DNA from: Bin80 sp965220935
GTDB taxonomy: Bacteria > Bacteroidota > Rhodothermia > Rhodothermales > Bin80
Assembly (NCBI GenBank): GCA_965220935.1
Contig: OZ244857.1
Location: 682,001-746,000 of the forward strand
Length of the DNA: 64,000 nt
Reading direction: 5' to 3'
Shown here: piece after piece, positions 9,320 through 20,414 of the stretch
How the letters are laid out: each line of letters begins with the position of its first letter
Numbering within the stretch: the stretch's first letter is position 1
The notes under the pieces: generated by a model
Databases searched by the model: none
What the model was told of the DNA's origin: nothing
The model's input: only the letters and a program-made list of their open reading frames with translations
Made by a program: the position numbers and the translations under genes

Positions 9320-11029
9320 ATGGCCTCATCAATTGGATTGAAAATCCATACAATCAACTATATTGACCTTATAGGTAATGGAAAAAAATTTAGTTTACCA
9401 CCCTATCAACGTGACTATTCTTGGTCAGAGGAAAACTGGGAAAATCTATGGTATGATATTGTTGAACTAATGTCTGATTCCCATGAATATCACTTCATGG
9501 GGACTTTATTCATTCAGGAAAACCCTAATCGGGAATTCATTGTAATTGATGGCCAACAACGGATAGTGACACTGAATATACTCGCACTTGCAGTGATCAA
9601 TAAATTGAATCATCTGGCGCAGAAAGGAATAGACACCGAATCTAACTTAGAGCGTGCTAGGCGACTTCGTGATCGCTTCATAGGTGAAAAAAATCCAGCA
9701 TCATTATTTGAGGGTACACGCCTCCGCTTGAATAACACAAATAATGACTTTTATCAAGACTACCTCGTGCAACTTAGAGTACCTGTAAATCCAAGAGGAC
9801 TTCCCAAGACAAATAACCTACTTTGGAAGTGTTTTCTTTACTTTACAGAACGGCTGAATGAAGAGGCAAAGCTGGAAACCAATGGCGAAGAGATTGCTCG
9901 TCTCTTATGGGAGACCATTGCACTGCAGTTACAATTTATTACCATCAGTGTAGATGATGATCTTAATGCGTACACTGTATTTGAGACAATCAATGCTCGT
10001 GGACTACAACTTACAATAACAGATCTTATTAAAAATTACCTATTCTCATTGGTGAGAGTTAGCACCGACATAGAACTGCTTCAGCGTCATTGGGAATCAT
10101 TACTTTTATCATTAGAACACGATAGGTTTCCGGAGTTTCTTCGTTATCACCTGCTGTGCATGCGAAAAGAGGTTCCTAGTCATCACCTATTAAAGATTGT
10201 ACAAGATCAGATCAGATCTAACATAGATGTATTTAAGTTGTTACGTGACCTAGAAAGCAGAGGGGATTTGCTATCGGCCATCTCTGATCCCAACCATGAT
10301 TATTGGATTGAATTACCTGAGGCAAGGCCCTACATCCGAGAGCTGAGTTTGTTTGAGGTTCAACAGATTACACCACTCATTTTTGCGGTCGGAGAGTTTT
10401 TTCCAAGGGATGATTTTGTAAGAGTACTAAAACTCTTAGGAGTGATTTCATTTCGCTATAGCGTGATCGGAAGTCTCAATCCTAATAAACTTGACCGGGT
10501 ATATTCCTATGCTGCACGAGCAGTGATTAATCAAACTGCAACTTCACCATCAGAGGTCTTTGCGCTGATCAAATCCATCTATATTGATGATGAAATGATG
10601 CGTCAGTATTTTTCAACCTTTTCACTTAATCCCCGTGGACGAAACAAAAAAATAGTAAAATACATTTTGACGCGGTTAGAAGAAGATGCCAGTGGGCGAT
10701 CGTGTGATTTTGAAACAGACTCTGCCACCATAGAGCATATTCTTCCCGAAAATCCTACTGAGGCATGGGATGAAACATTCCAACCAAAATATCAGATAAC
10801 CTCTGTCTATCGTCTAGGAAATCTTACACTTCTTGAGTCATCTGCAAATCAAGAAATTGGTAATTCAACCTATGACAACAAATTGATCGCATATAAAAAG
10901 AGCAACTATGCAATCACAAGAGAGGTTTCTGAGTCAGCCCCCGAAGAGTGGAACTTAGAGACCCTTAATCGCCGACAATACCAATTTGCATTGAGGGCGA
11001 CGCATCTATGGAGATCGGACTTTGAATGA
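9320..11029 (+). CDS. GmrSD-type DUF262/DUF1524 protein, probable type IV restriction nuclease
   Basis: Single-chain GmrSD-like protein of 569 residues. Residues 27-35 (PPYQRDYSW), 77-81 (DGQQR) and 221-231 (FETINARGLQL) are the signature blocks of DUF262, a ParB/Srx-like NTPase domain. The C-terminal third has the DUF1524 HNH-type nuclease: EHILP with its His at about residue 473 and the GNLTLL block with its Asn at about 501. GmrSD enzymes cut DNA carrying modified (for example glucosylated hydroxymethyl) cytosines and defend against phages with modified genomes. The frame appears intact. No methylase or partner gene is adjacent, as expected for a modification-dependent enzyme. Substrate range is inferred from family only. 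Confidence 0.9.
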   Translation: MASSIGLKIHTINYIDLIGNGKKFSLPPYQRDYSWSEENWENLWYDIVELMSDSHEYHFMGTLFIQENPNREFIVIDGQQRIVTLNILALAVINKLNHLAQKGIDTESNLERARRLRDRFIGEKNPASLFEGTRLRLNNTNNDFYQDYLVQLRVPVNPRGLPKTNNLLWKCFLYFTERLNEEAKLETNGEEIARLLWETIALQLQFITISVDDDLNAYTVFETINARGLQLTITDLIKNYLFSLVRVSTDIELLQRHWESLLLSLEHDRFPEFLRYHLLCMRKEVPSHHLLKIVQDQIRSNIDVFKLLRDLESRGDLLSAISDPNHDYWIELPEARPYIRELSLFEVQQITPLIFAVGEFFPRDDFVRVLKLLGVISFRYSVIGSLNPNKLDRVYSYAARAVINQTATSPSEVFALIKSIYIDDEMMRQYFSTFSLNPRGRNKKIVKYILTRLEEDASGRSCDFETDSATIEHILPENPTEAWDETFQPKYQITSVYRLGNLTLLESSANQEIGNSTYDNKLIAYKKSNYAITREVSESAPEEWNLETLNRRQYQFALRATHLWRSDFE

Positions 11030-11410
11030 TTTTTCGTCTTGTCAATTTTCCTTTCGTAGATTCCGTTTGTTTTATTGCGGGTAGGAGCAATGTATCTTAT
11101 GAAAATCTCGTGCGACATGATCTATTGGTTGAGATCTGTCTGCACAAAATAGTTGAATTAAAGTTCGTCATCCATGATGTCCCTCAGTGACTACCTGTTT
11201 TACGGTAATGCTGGTAGCTTAAAGTACAACCGACAGAACCACATTTAACTCATTCATAGTGATGTTCTGGCAATATGTCATCTGCGCTTCATGCCAACAA
11301 AATCTCAAAATGAACCTTTGCAATCTTTTGACTGTAAGAAGTGATTGGTTGGTGCGAGAATTTTTTCTTAACTTATTGATTGTCATAGTTCATAAACTCG
11401 TTTATTTGTT
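11030..11410. other. Intergenic stretch upstream of the FN3 surface gene
   Basis: About 380 AT-rich bases. I see no gene, no clear terminator and no recognisable promoter box; it presumably carries the promoter of the FN3 protein. Confidence 0.4.
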
Positions 11411-14400
11411 ATGTTAATCCTCAACATTCTCATTTCTTTTTCATTTATTGGTCACGGATCTGTTGTGGATTCTGATGCAGACACCGGTGATCGTGTACAA
11501 ACGATGGCCGTGACTTCGGCATTAGACACGCATCATGGACACCCAGACGGAATTTCATTCCATGGGCGTTCATCCGACACGGGCATTATGACCGAGAGCG
11601 CTACCCTTTCGTTAGATCCCTTCACGCGTTCTCTCCCATCTACCCCCCCCCATTTTTAGTTGAGCAGCGTCGCATATCAGAGTTTAACGATGTGCAAGAG
11701 AGGGCTTCCCATGACCGCACAGGTGACCAAGTCGCCTCTTCAAGAACAAGCATGCGATCTGTGCTTCCGCACTTTTCTGCGAAGGGCCCTATTAAGCCCA
11801 AAAAACGCCCCCCTGGAAAACCCACAGGCGTGACCGTTGAACCCTATCAAACCGGGCGCAATGCACGCGAGACACTTTCCATTTCATGGACGGCCAACCC
11901 CAATGGGAATAAAGCCATCAGAAACCATGAGATAGAGTGGTCACCGGATGGAACTGATAAAAGCTGGAAGGATCTTCGCACGGTTTCAGGCCAACTAACG
12001 AACACGCTTTACACTGGCCTCTCGCCCGGCACCACGCGCCATATCCGGATCCGAAGTCAGGATGCCGATGATTGGGGCCCCTGGTCCGATGTCAAATCAG
12101 GGACGACCAATGAGCGAACTATACCGGGCCCTATCACTGGGCTGACAGCCACAGTTGCCAGCCCTTCCATGGTTAATCTTTCGTGGACCGCAGGAGACGA
12201 TGGTGGTCGTCCAATCACTGGCTATGATATCCTTGTTTATCAAGGCGCTGATCTTAATGCTCCTCTTTTTACAAGAACCGCAGAAGCTTCAGCCACAAGT
12301 TATTCGGTCACTGGACTAAGCGCAGCCACACCATACACGTTTGTTGTACGTGCAAAGAATTCCATTGGTAGGAATAGAGTGTTTGGTTACCAAAGAGCCA
12401 CCACCGCTGACGCGACCGTGCCTGGAGCAATTGGTTCTTTGTCTGCGATTGTTGCTGGCCCTTCCACTGTCAATCTTTCATGGACGGCCCCCGTAGAAAC
12501 AGGTGGTTTGGCCATCACCGGGTATGATATTAGTGTTTATCCAGGTACTAATTTAAACGCTCCTCTTTTTACAAGAACCGCAGAAGCCTCAGCCACAAGT
12601 TATTCGGTCACTGGACTAAGCGCAGCCACACAATACACCTTTACTGTACGTGCAAAGAATTCCATTGGTACGAATAAAGCGTTTGGTTACCAAAGAGCCA
12701 CCACCGCGGCCATCACCGCCCCGGCCGCTCCGACGGGATTAACGGCCATGGCCGATGGTCGGACGAAGATCAAGTTAACCTGGACGGCGCCTTCGGACAA
12801 CGGCGGCGCGGCCATCACGGGCTACAAGATTGAGTCAAGGCTGCGATCCGAAACCAGCTTCAGCACTCTCGTCACTGACACCAAAACCACCAAAACGGAC
12901 ACGACACATACCGGACTCGCGCCATCGACCCAGCGGTTTTACCGGGTCCGTGCCATCAATTCCGAAGGAGCGGGGGCGGCATCCAGTTCCGCCACGGCCA
13001 TCACGGCCGCGGCCACGCGCCCCAGTGCCCCCAGGAACTTGACCGCCACGGCTTCGGGCCGCACCACGATCATCCTAAACTGGACGGCCCCTGCAGATGA
13101 CGGCGGCTCAGCCATTACCTATTATCGCGTTGGCGTGTCAACGAATCAAGGAACTAGTTGGACCGGTTTGGCCGACGTCCGGGGAGCCACCACCTATTCG
13201 CATACGGGACTTTCGGCGGGGACGCGGCGCGATTACCGGGTGGTTGCGGCCAATAGTTCGGGGCTGGGCTTTAGTGATCGCTCGAATGTGGCGCATGCCA
13301 CGACGAACGCAGCCACGGCGCCGGGTGCTCCCAGCAGTGTCACGGCCACGGCCGACGGGCAAACGGTGATCAATTTGACATGGACGCTCCCGGCCGATAA
13401 TGGGGGCAGGGCCATTTTGGGCTACCGGGTGCAGTGGTCGTCCAACGGAAATGCGCCATGGACGAATGTTACGCCTGCACACACCGGAACAGGTCGCACC
13501 TACCGCCATACGGGGCTCAGCGCAGGCACGACGCGACATTACCGGGTCTTTGCCCGCAACTCGGTGGGTGAGGGCACCAGTTCTGGTACCGTCAATGCGA
13601 CCACGGCGGCCGCACCGACCCTCACCACGCCCGCGGCCCCCACGGGGTTAAGGGCCGAGGCCGAAGGCCCGGAAACGATCAGCCTATCCTGGAACGCGCC
13701 CACCAATACCGGGGGCGCAGCCATTACGGGCTACCAGATTGAAGTCTCGCCCAATGGCACCTCTAACTGGGATGATTTGGTGGCCAATACTGGGTCCACC
13801 ACGACCGGCTATGTCCATAGGGGCTTGGATGCCGGCACCAGGCGGTACTACCGGGTCAGCGCGATCAATTCGGAGGGAACGGGGGCCGCCTCCAATGTGG
13901 ACGATGCCACGACCCTCCCTGCCACGGTCCCTGCGGCCCCTACGGATTTGACCGCTGCGGCCGACGGGCAAACGACCATCAATCTGTCTTGGAAAGCCCC
14001 GACCAATAGAGGCGGGGTACCGATTACGGGCTACCAGATTGAAGTCTCGCCCAATGGCACGGACACGTGGACCAATGTTACGCCTGCACACACGGGAACG
14101 GGGCGCACCTACAGCCATACGGGGCTCACGGCGGGTACGACGCGGCATTACCGGGTCTATGCCAGAAATTCAAAGGGGACCAGTGCAGCAGCGTCCAATG
14201 TGGCCAGTGCCACGACCACCGCCGCCGCCACAGCCCCGGGTGCCCCGCCCAATTTACAGGTTTTTCCTACAGGTTTTCATGATGTGAGACTTACCTGGGG
14301 ACGTCCGCCCAGTGATTCGCCGATCACAGGATACAAGGTGGAATGGTCTACCGATGGTGGCACCAACTGGGAGACGTTGATTGGATACGACGATCTGACT

Positions 14401-17181
14401 CGGACGAGGTACGAGTTTCTCAGTAGTCGCTTGACGCCGGGGAGCGTGTTTCATTTTCGGGTTCTGGCACGCAGTGCATCGGGAGATAGTGCCCCTTCGG
14501 ATGCAGTGTCGGTCACAGCCGCCTCGGCCTCTGGGTCAGGCATTGCCACCAATGTACGGGTGCGCCAGACGTCGGCCAACGCGGCGCAAATTTCCTGGGA
14601 TGCCCCGACCGATCTTCCTTCCGGCCATCAGACGTTTGGATATAATGTTTACAAATCTGATGATGATGGGGATTTTTGGTCACTGTTCGCACGGGATGTC
14701 ACCACGACAACCTATACCGATGCTCAGGTATCGGCGGCTAAGACCTATGGGTATCGGGTTACCACCTGGATTGGTCCGAGCGAGAACGAAGCCCTTCAGA
14801 GTCAGTTCTCCGATGCCGCTTTTCTAACGATAACGATTGCTACGGCCACCGCCCCTGGCGCACCGACGGGATTGACGGCCACGGCCTCTGGCCCGACGAT
14901 CATCAATCTATCATGGACGGCGCCATCCAATACCGGCGGTGCAGATATTACTGGCTATCGGATTGAGGTTTCGCCCAATGGCACGTCAAACTGGACCAAT
15001 CAGCAGGCCAATACGAGATCCACTGCGACCACCTACGCCCATACAGGACTCAGTGCCACTACCACGCGGCATTACCGGGTGCGTGCGATCAATTCGGTTA
15101 ACTCTGGGGCGCCCTCCAATGTGGCCAATGCCACCACCGCAGTCGCGACAGTGCCGGGCGCGCCGACTGGACTGACCGCAACGGCAGACGGGCAAACCAT
15201 CATCAACCTGTCGTGGACCGCACCTACCGATAACGGCGGCGCGGCGATTACGGGCTACCAGATTGAAGTCTCGCCCAATGGCACAGATACTTGGACCAAT
15301 CTGGAGGCGAATACCACTGCGACGGCGACGACCTATGCGCACACAGGGCTTTCGGCAGGCGTGACGCGTCACTATCGGGTGCGTGCGATCAATTCGGTTG
15401 GACCGGGGGCTGTATCGGCAACAACCAGTGCAACCACCGACACGCCCAATGCCACCGTGCCCGCTGCGCCCACGCAGCTCACCGCGACAGCTGCAGGGCG
15501 AACCAGCATCAACCTGTCGTGGACCGCACCTACCAATACCGGCGGCGCGGCGATTACGGGCTACCAGATTGAAGTGTCTAATACGGGAACAGCGAACACA
15601 TGGACCAATTTGGTGGCCAATACCCAGTCCACCACGACCACCTATGCGCACACAGGGCTTTCGGCAGGCGAGACGCGTCACTATCGGGTGCGTGCGATCA
15701 ATTCAGTTGGACCGGGGGCTGTATCGTCGACAAGTAGCGCCACTACCGACACGCCCAATGCCACAGTGCCCGATGCTCCCTCGCAGCTCACCGCGACAGC
15801 TGCAGGGCGAACCAGCATCAACCTGTCGTGGACTGCACCCTCTGATAATGGGGGTGCGACGATCACCGGCTATCAGATTGAAGTCTCTAATGCGGGGGCT
15901 TGGTCGGAGCTGGCGACGACCAGGGCGACCACCTATACGCATACTAATCTCGCTGCGGGTACGACGCAGGTGTATCGAGTCCGTGCGATTAATAGCGTTG
16001 GCAATAGCGATGCATCCAATACCGTCAGTGCCACCACCGATGCCCTGGCAACGCCCGATGCGCCCACAGAGTTAACGATCACAGCGTCGGGGCCATCGAC
16101 CCTGGTTCTCTCGTGGACCGCGCCCTTAGATGACGGAGGATCTGCGATCACGGGCTACCGCATTGACACATCGTCTGACGGACAATCGGATTGGACGGTC
16201 TTGGTGGCCAGTACACCGTCGACCACGTATACCGTCACCAATCTGCCCCCTCCTGTCTATTTTCGGGTGATTGCGCTTAATGCCATTGGTCAGGGCACAC
16301 CATCGGAGGTGGTCAATGTCACGCCCAAGGCCTTATCGCTAAGCAGCACGATCAGCGATCAAATCTATCCGATTGGGCAGCCCATCGCTCAGGTGATGCT
16401 TCCAGAGGCGCGCGATGGCACCGCGCCCTATACCTACACCTTGACACCCGACTTACCCGCGGGGCTGACGCGCTCGGAGCGCACACTCCGTGGCACCCCT
16501 TCAGAACTCACGGCGATGACATCATTTACTTGGGCCGTGCAGGACGCAACTGGGAGCGTGGCCCGTCAAGACTTCGGCCTTGAGGTCTATCGCATGTCCT
16601 TTACAACGCGTGTGGACGATCAGGTGGTTCCAAGGGGGCAACCCATTGGAATGCTCGTCCTGCCAGAGGTGAGCGGTGGAAAAGACCCGGTCACCTATTC
16701 ATTCACGGTGTTGTCCCTGCCGAGTGGGCTTTTGTTTGACCTCCCCACCCGAACTGTCAGTGGAACGCCACTAGCCGTCACCCCACCAACGCCGATGACG
16801 TTTAAAGCCGTGGATGTGCATGGCGCGGAAGATAGTCTGAACTTTAGCATTGAGGTGGTGTCTCGAGTCCATGCAGAAGCGCAGACCGCACTTCCTCACA
16901 CGTTGACCGTGCATGCCAATTATCCGAATCCGTTTACCCGTTCCACACGCATCGTGTTTGATCTGCCGTGGCCGGCCCAAGTTGAGATAGATGTGCTGGA
17001 TGTTACGGGTCGGCGCGTTTATGCCCATCCTCTGGTGAGTCTGACCGCGGGATGGGAGCATGAACTCACGCTGGATCAGTTAGACCTGCCTGCGGGGGCC
17101 TATCTCTATCGGGTCATGGCCAGCTCGCTTGAAAGTAGCACATCAGCCGTGCAGGTCGGTCACTTGATGCGGGTGCAGTGA
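11411..17181 (+). CDS. Giant fibronectin-III repeat surface protein with T9SS sorting tail, frameshifted at a poly-C tract
   Basis: Two abutting frames form one gene. The first (11411-11659) encodes a signal-peptide-like start (MLILNILISFSFIGHGS) and stops right after nine C; the second, open without a credible start until a GTG at 11692, runs to 17181. A two-base loss or one-base gain in the C run would join them, and the decayed paralogue at 23143 reads STPPFL through the same point in frame. The body has about 15 FN3 domains (residues starting PxAPxxLTATA, LSWTAP, GGAAITGYQIEVS, TGLSAGxTRHYRVRAINS), two putative Ig-like domains (around bases 16340-16860) and a C-terminal sorting module (YPNPFTRSTRI, DVTGRRV, PAGAYLYRV). 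Likely a T9SS-exported adhesin or matrix protein. Base composition from about 12.7 kb on is visibly richer in G+C than neighbouring genes, suggesting a transferred or recombined repeat block. Confidence 0.85.
11643..11651 (+). repeat. Run of nine C at the frameshift of the FN3 gene
   Basis: Uninterrupted C9 tract directly between the signal-peptide part and the FN3 body. The matching stretch of the paralogous pseudogene (around 23245-23261) is CTCCCCC, two bases shorter, and in frame. Such homopolymers are typical sites of slipped-strand length change. Confidence 0.9.
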
Positions 17182-17449
17182 ATGGATGGATCACTAAGTG
17201 AAGTCAAGTAGTCGGGCGGATTTCACCCCCGGCCCTTATAGAATCTTACGTGAGCCTCTCAATTCATACGACTCTTCTTATGTAGTGTCTGACAATAAAC
17301 TCCAATTCTGGGGTAGCATAGGATCGCAAGGGCTATATTTTACAAGTACTTACCGATAGTTTGCTTGTTCATTTTGCGGTTATTTTAGGCGTTGAAGATT
17401 TTTTATGCACAAAAGGAAACATTCCTTTCTACACCAGTATTTGAACGAA
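17182..17449. other. Intergenic stretch after the FN3 gene
   Basis: Nothing recognisable apart from a short GC-rich stretch (GGGCGG...CCGGCCC, near 17214-17236) that could act as a weak terminator. Confidence 0.3.
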
Positions 17450-17548
17450 GAGGCGTTCGCAAAACCTCCACATTTTGCCAAAAATATTGCCCTGAAGCAC
17501 CTGAGACGTATTTTTTTTACATTGGCAGGGAGGTTTTGCAAACGGCTC
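17450..17548. mobile_element. MITE-like 99-bp element with 20-bp inverted ends
   Basis: The left end GAGGCGTTCGCAAAACCTCC (17450-17469) pairs with the reverse complement of 17529-17548 (GAGCCGTTTGCAAAACCTCC) at 18 of 20 positions, with an AT-rich non-coding core between. The core of the ends, GCAAAACCT, is also found in both terminal repeats of the dead insertion sequence starting 130 bases downstream, so this may be a miniature element mobilised by that family. I see no clear target duplication. Confidence 0.65.
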
Positions 17549-17679
17549 CGAATTACGAAATTTACTGTTAAACGTAAAGCCTGTACAAAAACTACGTAGG
17601 TCAGGCGTAGAAGGAGTGGTAGTTGATCAGCAATTCAACAAAATACTATCCACGAAATTTAAGCAACTGGTTCAAAGTG

Positions 17680-19177
17680 GGGCCTCTCGCAAAACCTCTA
17701 AATTAGGGTATCTTACGGGCAATTTTTGAAAAATTTTCGCTGATTTTGGTTGTTTGATGGAACATTTAGAATATTTTCTCATTTTCAGAAAACAACTTCA
17801 AAAACCGTCCATTTTATGAGAAAAATATAGGGACAGAATCCCCAAATTCCGTCTCTTTAGAGATATTAAATTCCAACAAAAAATTGGAGATTCTAATGTC
17901 TCTTACAAATCAGGTATCTGGCTTTTATATCCATTGTTAATACGAATTATTTAACTGGATAGAAACAGTTGCCAGATCGCTACAAACAGTGATCATGATC
18001 CTTGATTTACTTTGTGTAGAAGCGTATCTTCCCAGTCCGATCCGCAGTATATATGGAGGTCGTCCAAGGTCCGACCGTGCTAATCTGGCCAGGGCCTTCA
18101 TTGCGAATGATGTTGTTTAATATACAAACCATCTCTGGGTTATGCGAGCGACCGGATTCTTCGCTCCATCTGTGGCTGGCCGAGTGACTTGAATGTTCCA
18201 AGTGAATCCACCTTTTCGCAGAAGATGCAACTGCCGAGTCAAATTCATGAGGCCTTGATTAAACATGAATTTGAAGGTGACAACATGTTGCGCGGAACTC
18301 AACAGCGATAGAAGCCATCTGCACCGAAAGCAAAGCCCTAAACGACGTCAGATCACAGAATACCTAGTCAGATGAAAGCCAAAAAACGCCTCGGAGCAAC
18401 AGCAAACGATGGAACTCAATGACATGTTGGACGATCTTCCCAAAGCGTGCAATGTGGGTGCAGGGGCACACCAACAGTTGGACGGGGTTCAAGTTGCACA
18501 TGGATGCGACCGATGACGGCGTTCCAACCAGTTGTATCATCACATCGGCCTCCGTCCATGATAGTCAGGTGGCCATTCCATTGTTAAGAACGATAGAGCA
18601 GAGGGTTGTGCACCTATTGATGGATGCTGCCTATGATGCAAAAGAGATTCACGAAGAAAGCCATGCACCTGGGCATGTCCCGATCATTGATAAGAATTCG
18701 CGCAATAAAAAGGCGGAGCATCAACGTGAACAGAAGGCACAGCGGAATGCTGGATTTATCCCACCAGAATGGATCCGTTATCGTCAACGCTCTGCGTTTG
18801 ATCGGATCAAAGATGAGTTTGGAGGGCGAAATATTCGAGTCCGCGGATATGAAAAAGTGATCTGATGTTTAGTGTCTTGGTGCTCACCGCAGATCAACTC
18901 GATCAATTAAGCTGGATCATCTAAGCATTGACGAACCCCATTTAGAGGTCTGAAATTAAGGACTTATGGGATAGGTACGTAGAGATCTAGTCAGATTTCA
19001 GATAAACTAAGCCGAACTTTAGCTAAATTGCAGGTGAATTAGAGAAAAATGATGAAGTAAAGTGAGAATGTTAAGTGTTGTTGGAAGCTAACCAGAGCAT
19101 AAATGTAAAAGTGCATGCCCTCATTTTGCTCTTAACTCACTGATTGAAATTCACATTTTAGGTTTTGCAAGAGGCTC
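17680..19177. mobile_element. Decayed DDE insertion sequence (IS4/IS5-like), about 1.5 kb
   Basis: Bounded by 18-bp imperfect inverted repeats: 17680-17697 (GGGCCTCTCGCAAAACCT) and the complement of 19160-19177 (GAGCCTCTTGCAAAACCT), 16 of 18 matching. It encloses a broken transposase on the plus strand. I could not find a target-site duplication. The exact family (IS5 versus IS1182 and others) would need a comparison with the IS collections. Confidence 0.75.
17935..18924 (+). pseudogene. Broken DDE transposase (DUF772 plus DDE_Tnp_1 type)
   Basis: Several frames must be joined. From about 17935: LDLLCVEAYLPSP, GRPRSDRANLARAFIA; then another frame reads DRILRSICGW and VPSESTFS, QIHEALIKHEFEGD, TAIEAICTESKA, which are the standard N-terminal helices of these transposases. 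The longest uninterrupted part, about 18419-18865, carries the catalytic core: GFKLHMDATDDGVP, TSASVHDSQVAIPL, LMDAAYDAKEIHE, RSAFDRIKDEFGG. After about 18860 the end LMFSVLVLTADQLDQL is in yet another frame. Multiple stops and at least three frame changes make it inactive. It lies inside the inverted repeats at 17680 and 19177. Confidence 0.85.
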
Positions 19178-19314
19178 GGTGAGTTAGTGGGAGCACATCT
19201 GGTAGTTGATCAGATTGAGTATCTATTTATTTTCAAGTTATTTTGTCGATATTCTTAAGAATTTCCCAATCCATGAAGATTATACTCATATCCATGACAA
19301 AGATATTTCTGAAA

Positions 19315-19793
19315 TCATTGATCAAATTTCCGAGGCTTGGATGTGGCATAAGCGACAAATGCTTTGCGCTCGGGGAGTTCTGAATTATTGAAATGAGCAA
19401 TCGATATCTCTGCCAGTACAATATCCTTGAGTGCTTCGGAACGGTAATTAAAGTAATATTAGGATTGTAATCGGCATTGATTCTTCTTTGTTGTAGTATA
19501 TTCAATGTTCCACAAAATTCTTGAATTCCACTTGAGAACTCTTCCATGATATCCTTTCTATTGCAACATTGAGCAAGCTGACCATGATTCAATGAACGAT
19601 AGGCCTGCAACCATGCACCTTCGCTTCTTGTATTAGATGTTCCAATGAGTAAATTGGCATATGCAAGGCAAACACAGTGAAACATAGCATAATATGCAGC
19701 ACTTTCAGCACGACGCAGATCAACCTGTTGAGGCTTACCCCCACGGCCCTTTGCAAGTTTGTAGGCAGTTCTGATAAAATGTATTGGATCCAC
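19315..19793 (-). pseudogene. HEPN-like domain protein, frameshifted
   Basis: The N-terminal part reads FIRTAYKLAKGRG, QQVDLRRAESAAYYAMFH and AYRSLNHGQLA, typical of a widespread small HEPN-like family found in bacterial genomes and sometimes with toxin-antitoxin loci. The original frame runs on past about 19451 to 19233 with an unnatural tail. A single-base loss there restores FNYRSEALKDIVLAEISIA and ELPERKAFVAYATSKPR ending in TGA at 19315, the natural C-terminus. So either the gene is dead or the base call is wrong. The canonical RX4-6H ribonuclease motif is not clear. It is flanked by the dead insertion sequence and the gene relic next to IS66. Confidence 0.7.
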
Positions 19794-20067
19794 AGAAGTA
19801 TAACTTAATCAACTGTGTTAGTTGTCTATTGATCTCACTTGGGTGAAACTCACAGTAAATTAATGACGATCAGTGTTACAGTGGTTTTAGAATAAGCATC
19901 ACGACATCTCATAGAGATAGTCATTAATCGCTCCAACTGCAACTAAATCTCAGGAACTCCATCTCTCAGTACATCCAATATCTGAAAATTAACAATCACT
20001 TGACAGACAATGATTAGTTTATATCTGTTCACATTGAATGGTCACAAGTAAAATGATAACTGCCCTA
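19794..20067. other. Intergenic stretch, no feature seen
   Basis: About 270 AT-rich bases between the HEPN pseudogene and the relic at 20068; nothing recognisable. Confidence 0.3.
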
Positions 20068-20414
20068 TTATGGATCAGGGAGAGTAAGCCAAACCAGCAA
20101 CTCTTTGGGAGTATTCTCCATGTAATCATTATACTCTATCCATGATATTATAGGAAAGCGTTCTTCACCGATTTCAGGGAGCTTAGACCACATGAGTCTG
20201 TTGAAGGCCATTGTTGCCTTTGCATCGGTTTGATCCTTTGAACTATACACAGAGGCTATGTTAATGTAGTCAGGGTTTTCAAAATGGAGTGGTTCTTGGA
20301 TTCTGATTAGCTCAACTTGGGCATTCTTAAAATATTGGTCAAAAGCGTCCTTGCAGAATTGCTCTAGCGGGTCTAATGGTTCACTAACTCTTGTAAACCG
20401 ATCGCGCTTAAATA
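20068..20414 (-). pseudogene. Unknown gene relic cut by IS66
   Basis: Open on the minus strand for about 115 codons, ending at 20068 (VWLTLPDP). It reads RDRFTRVSEPLDPLEQFCKD, IQEPLHFENPDYINIASVY, FNRLMWSKLPEIGEERFP and EYNDYMENTPKELL. No ATG precedes it; the left IS66 end and one copy of its 8-bp target duplication lie exactly at its 5' side. Joining across the element gives only a few more codons (HERLVFKRDRF, with a TTG) before a stop, so the gene was already decayed or starts at TTG. I do not recognise the family. A second, more eroded copy is at 22681-22830. Confidence 0.55.

Noticed and set aside
13138..15681. Long minus-strand open frames inside the FN3 gene
   Set aside because: They are antisense shadows caused by the G+C-rich repeat codons, with Arg/Pro-rich non-natural products.
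17405..17599. 64-codon frame MHKRKHSFLHQYLNEEAF across the MITE-like element
   Set aside because: It translates the inverted ends of the palindrome (AFAKPP, GRFCKR) and has no family features.
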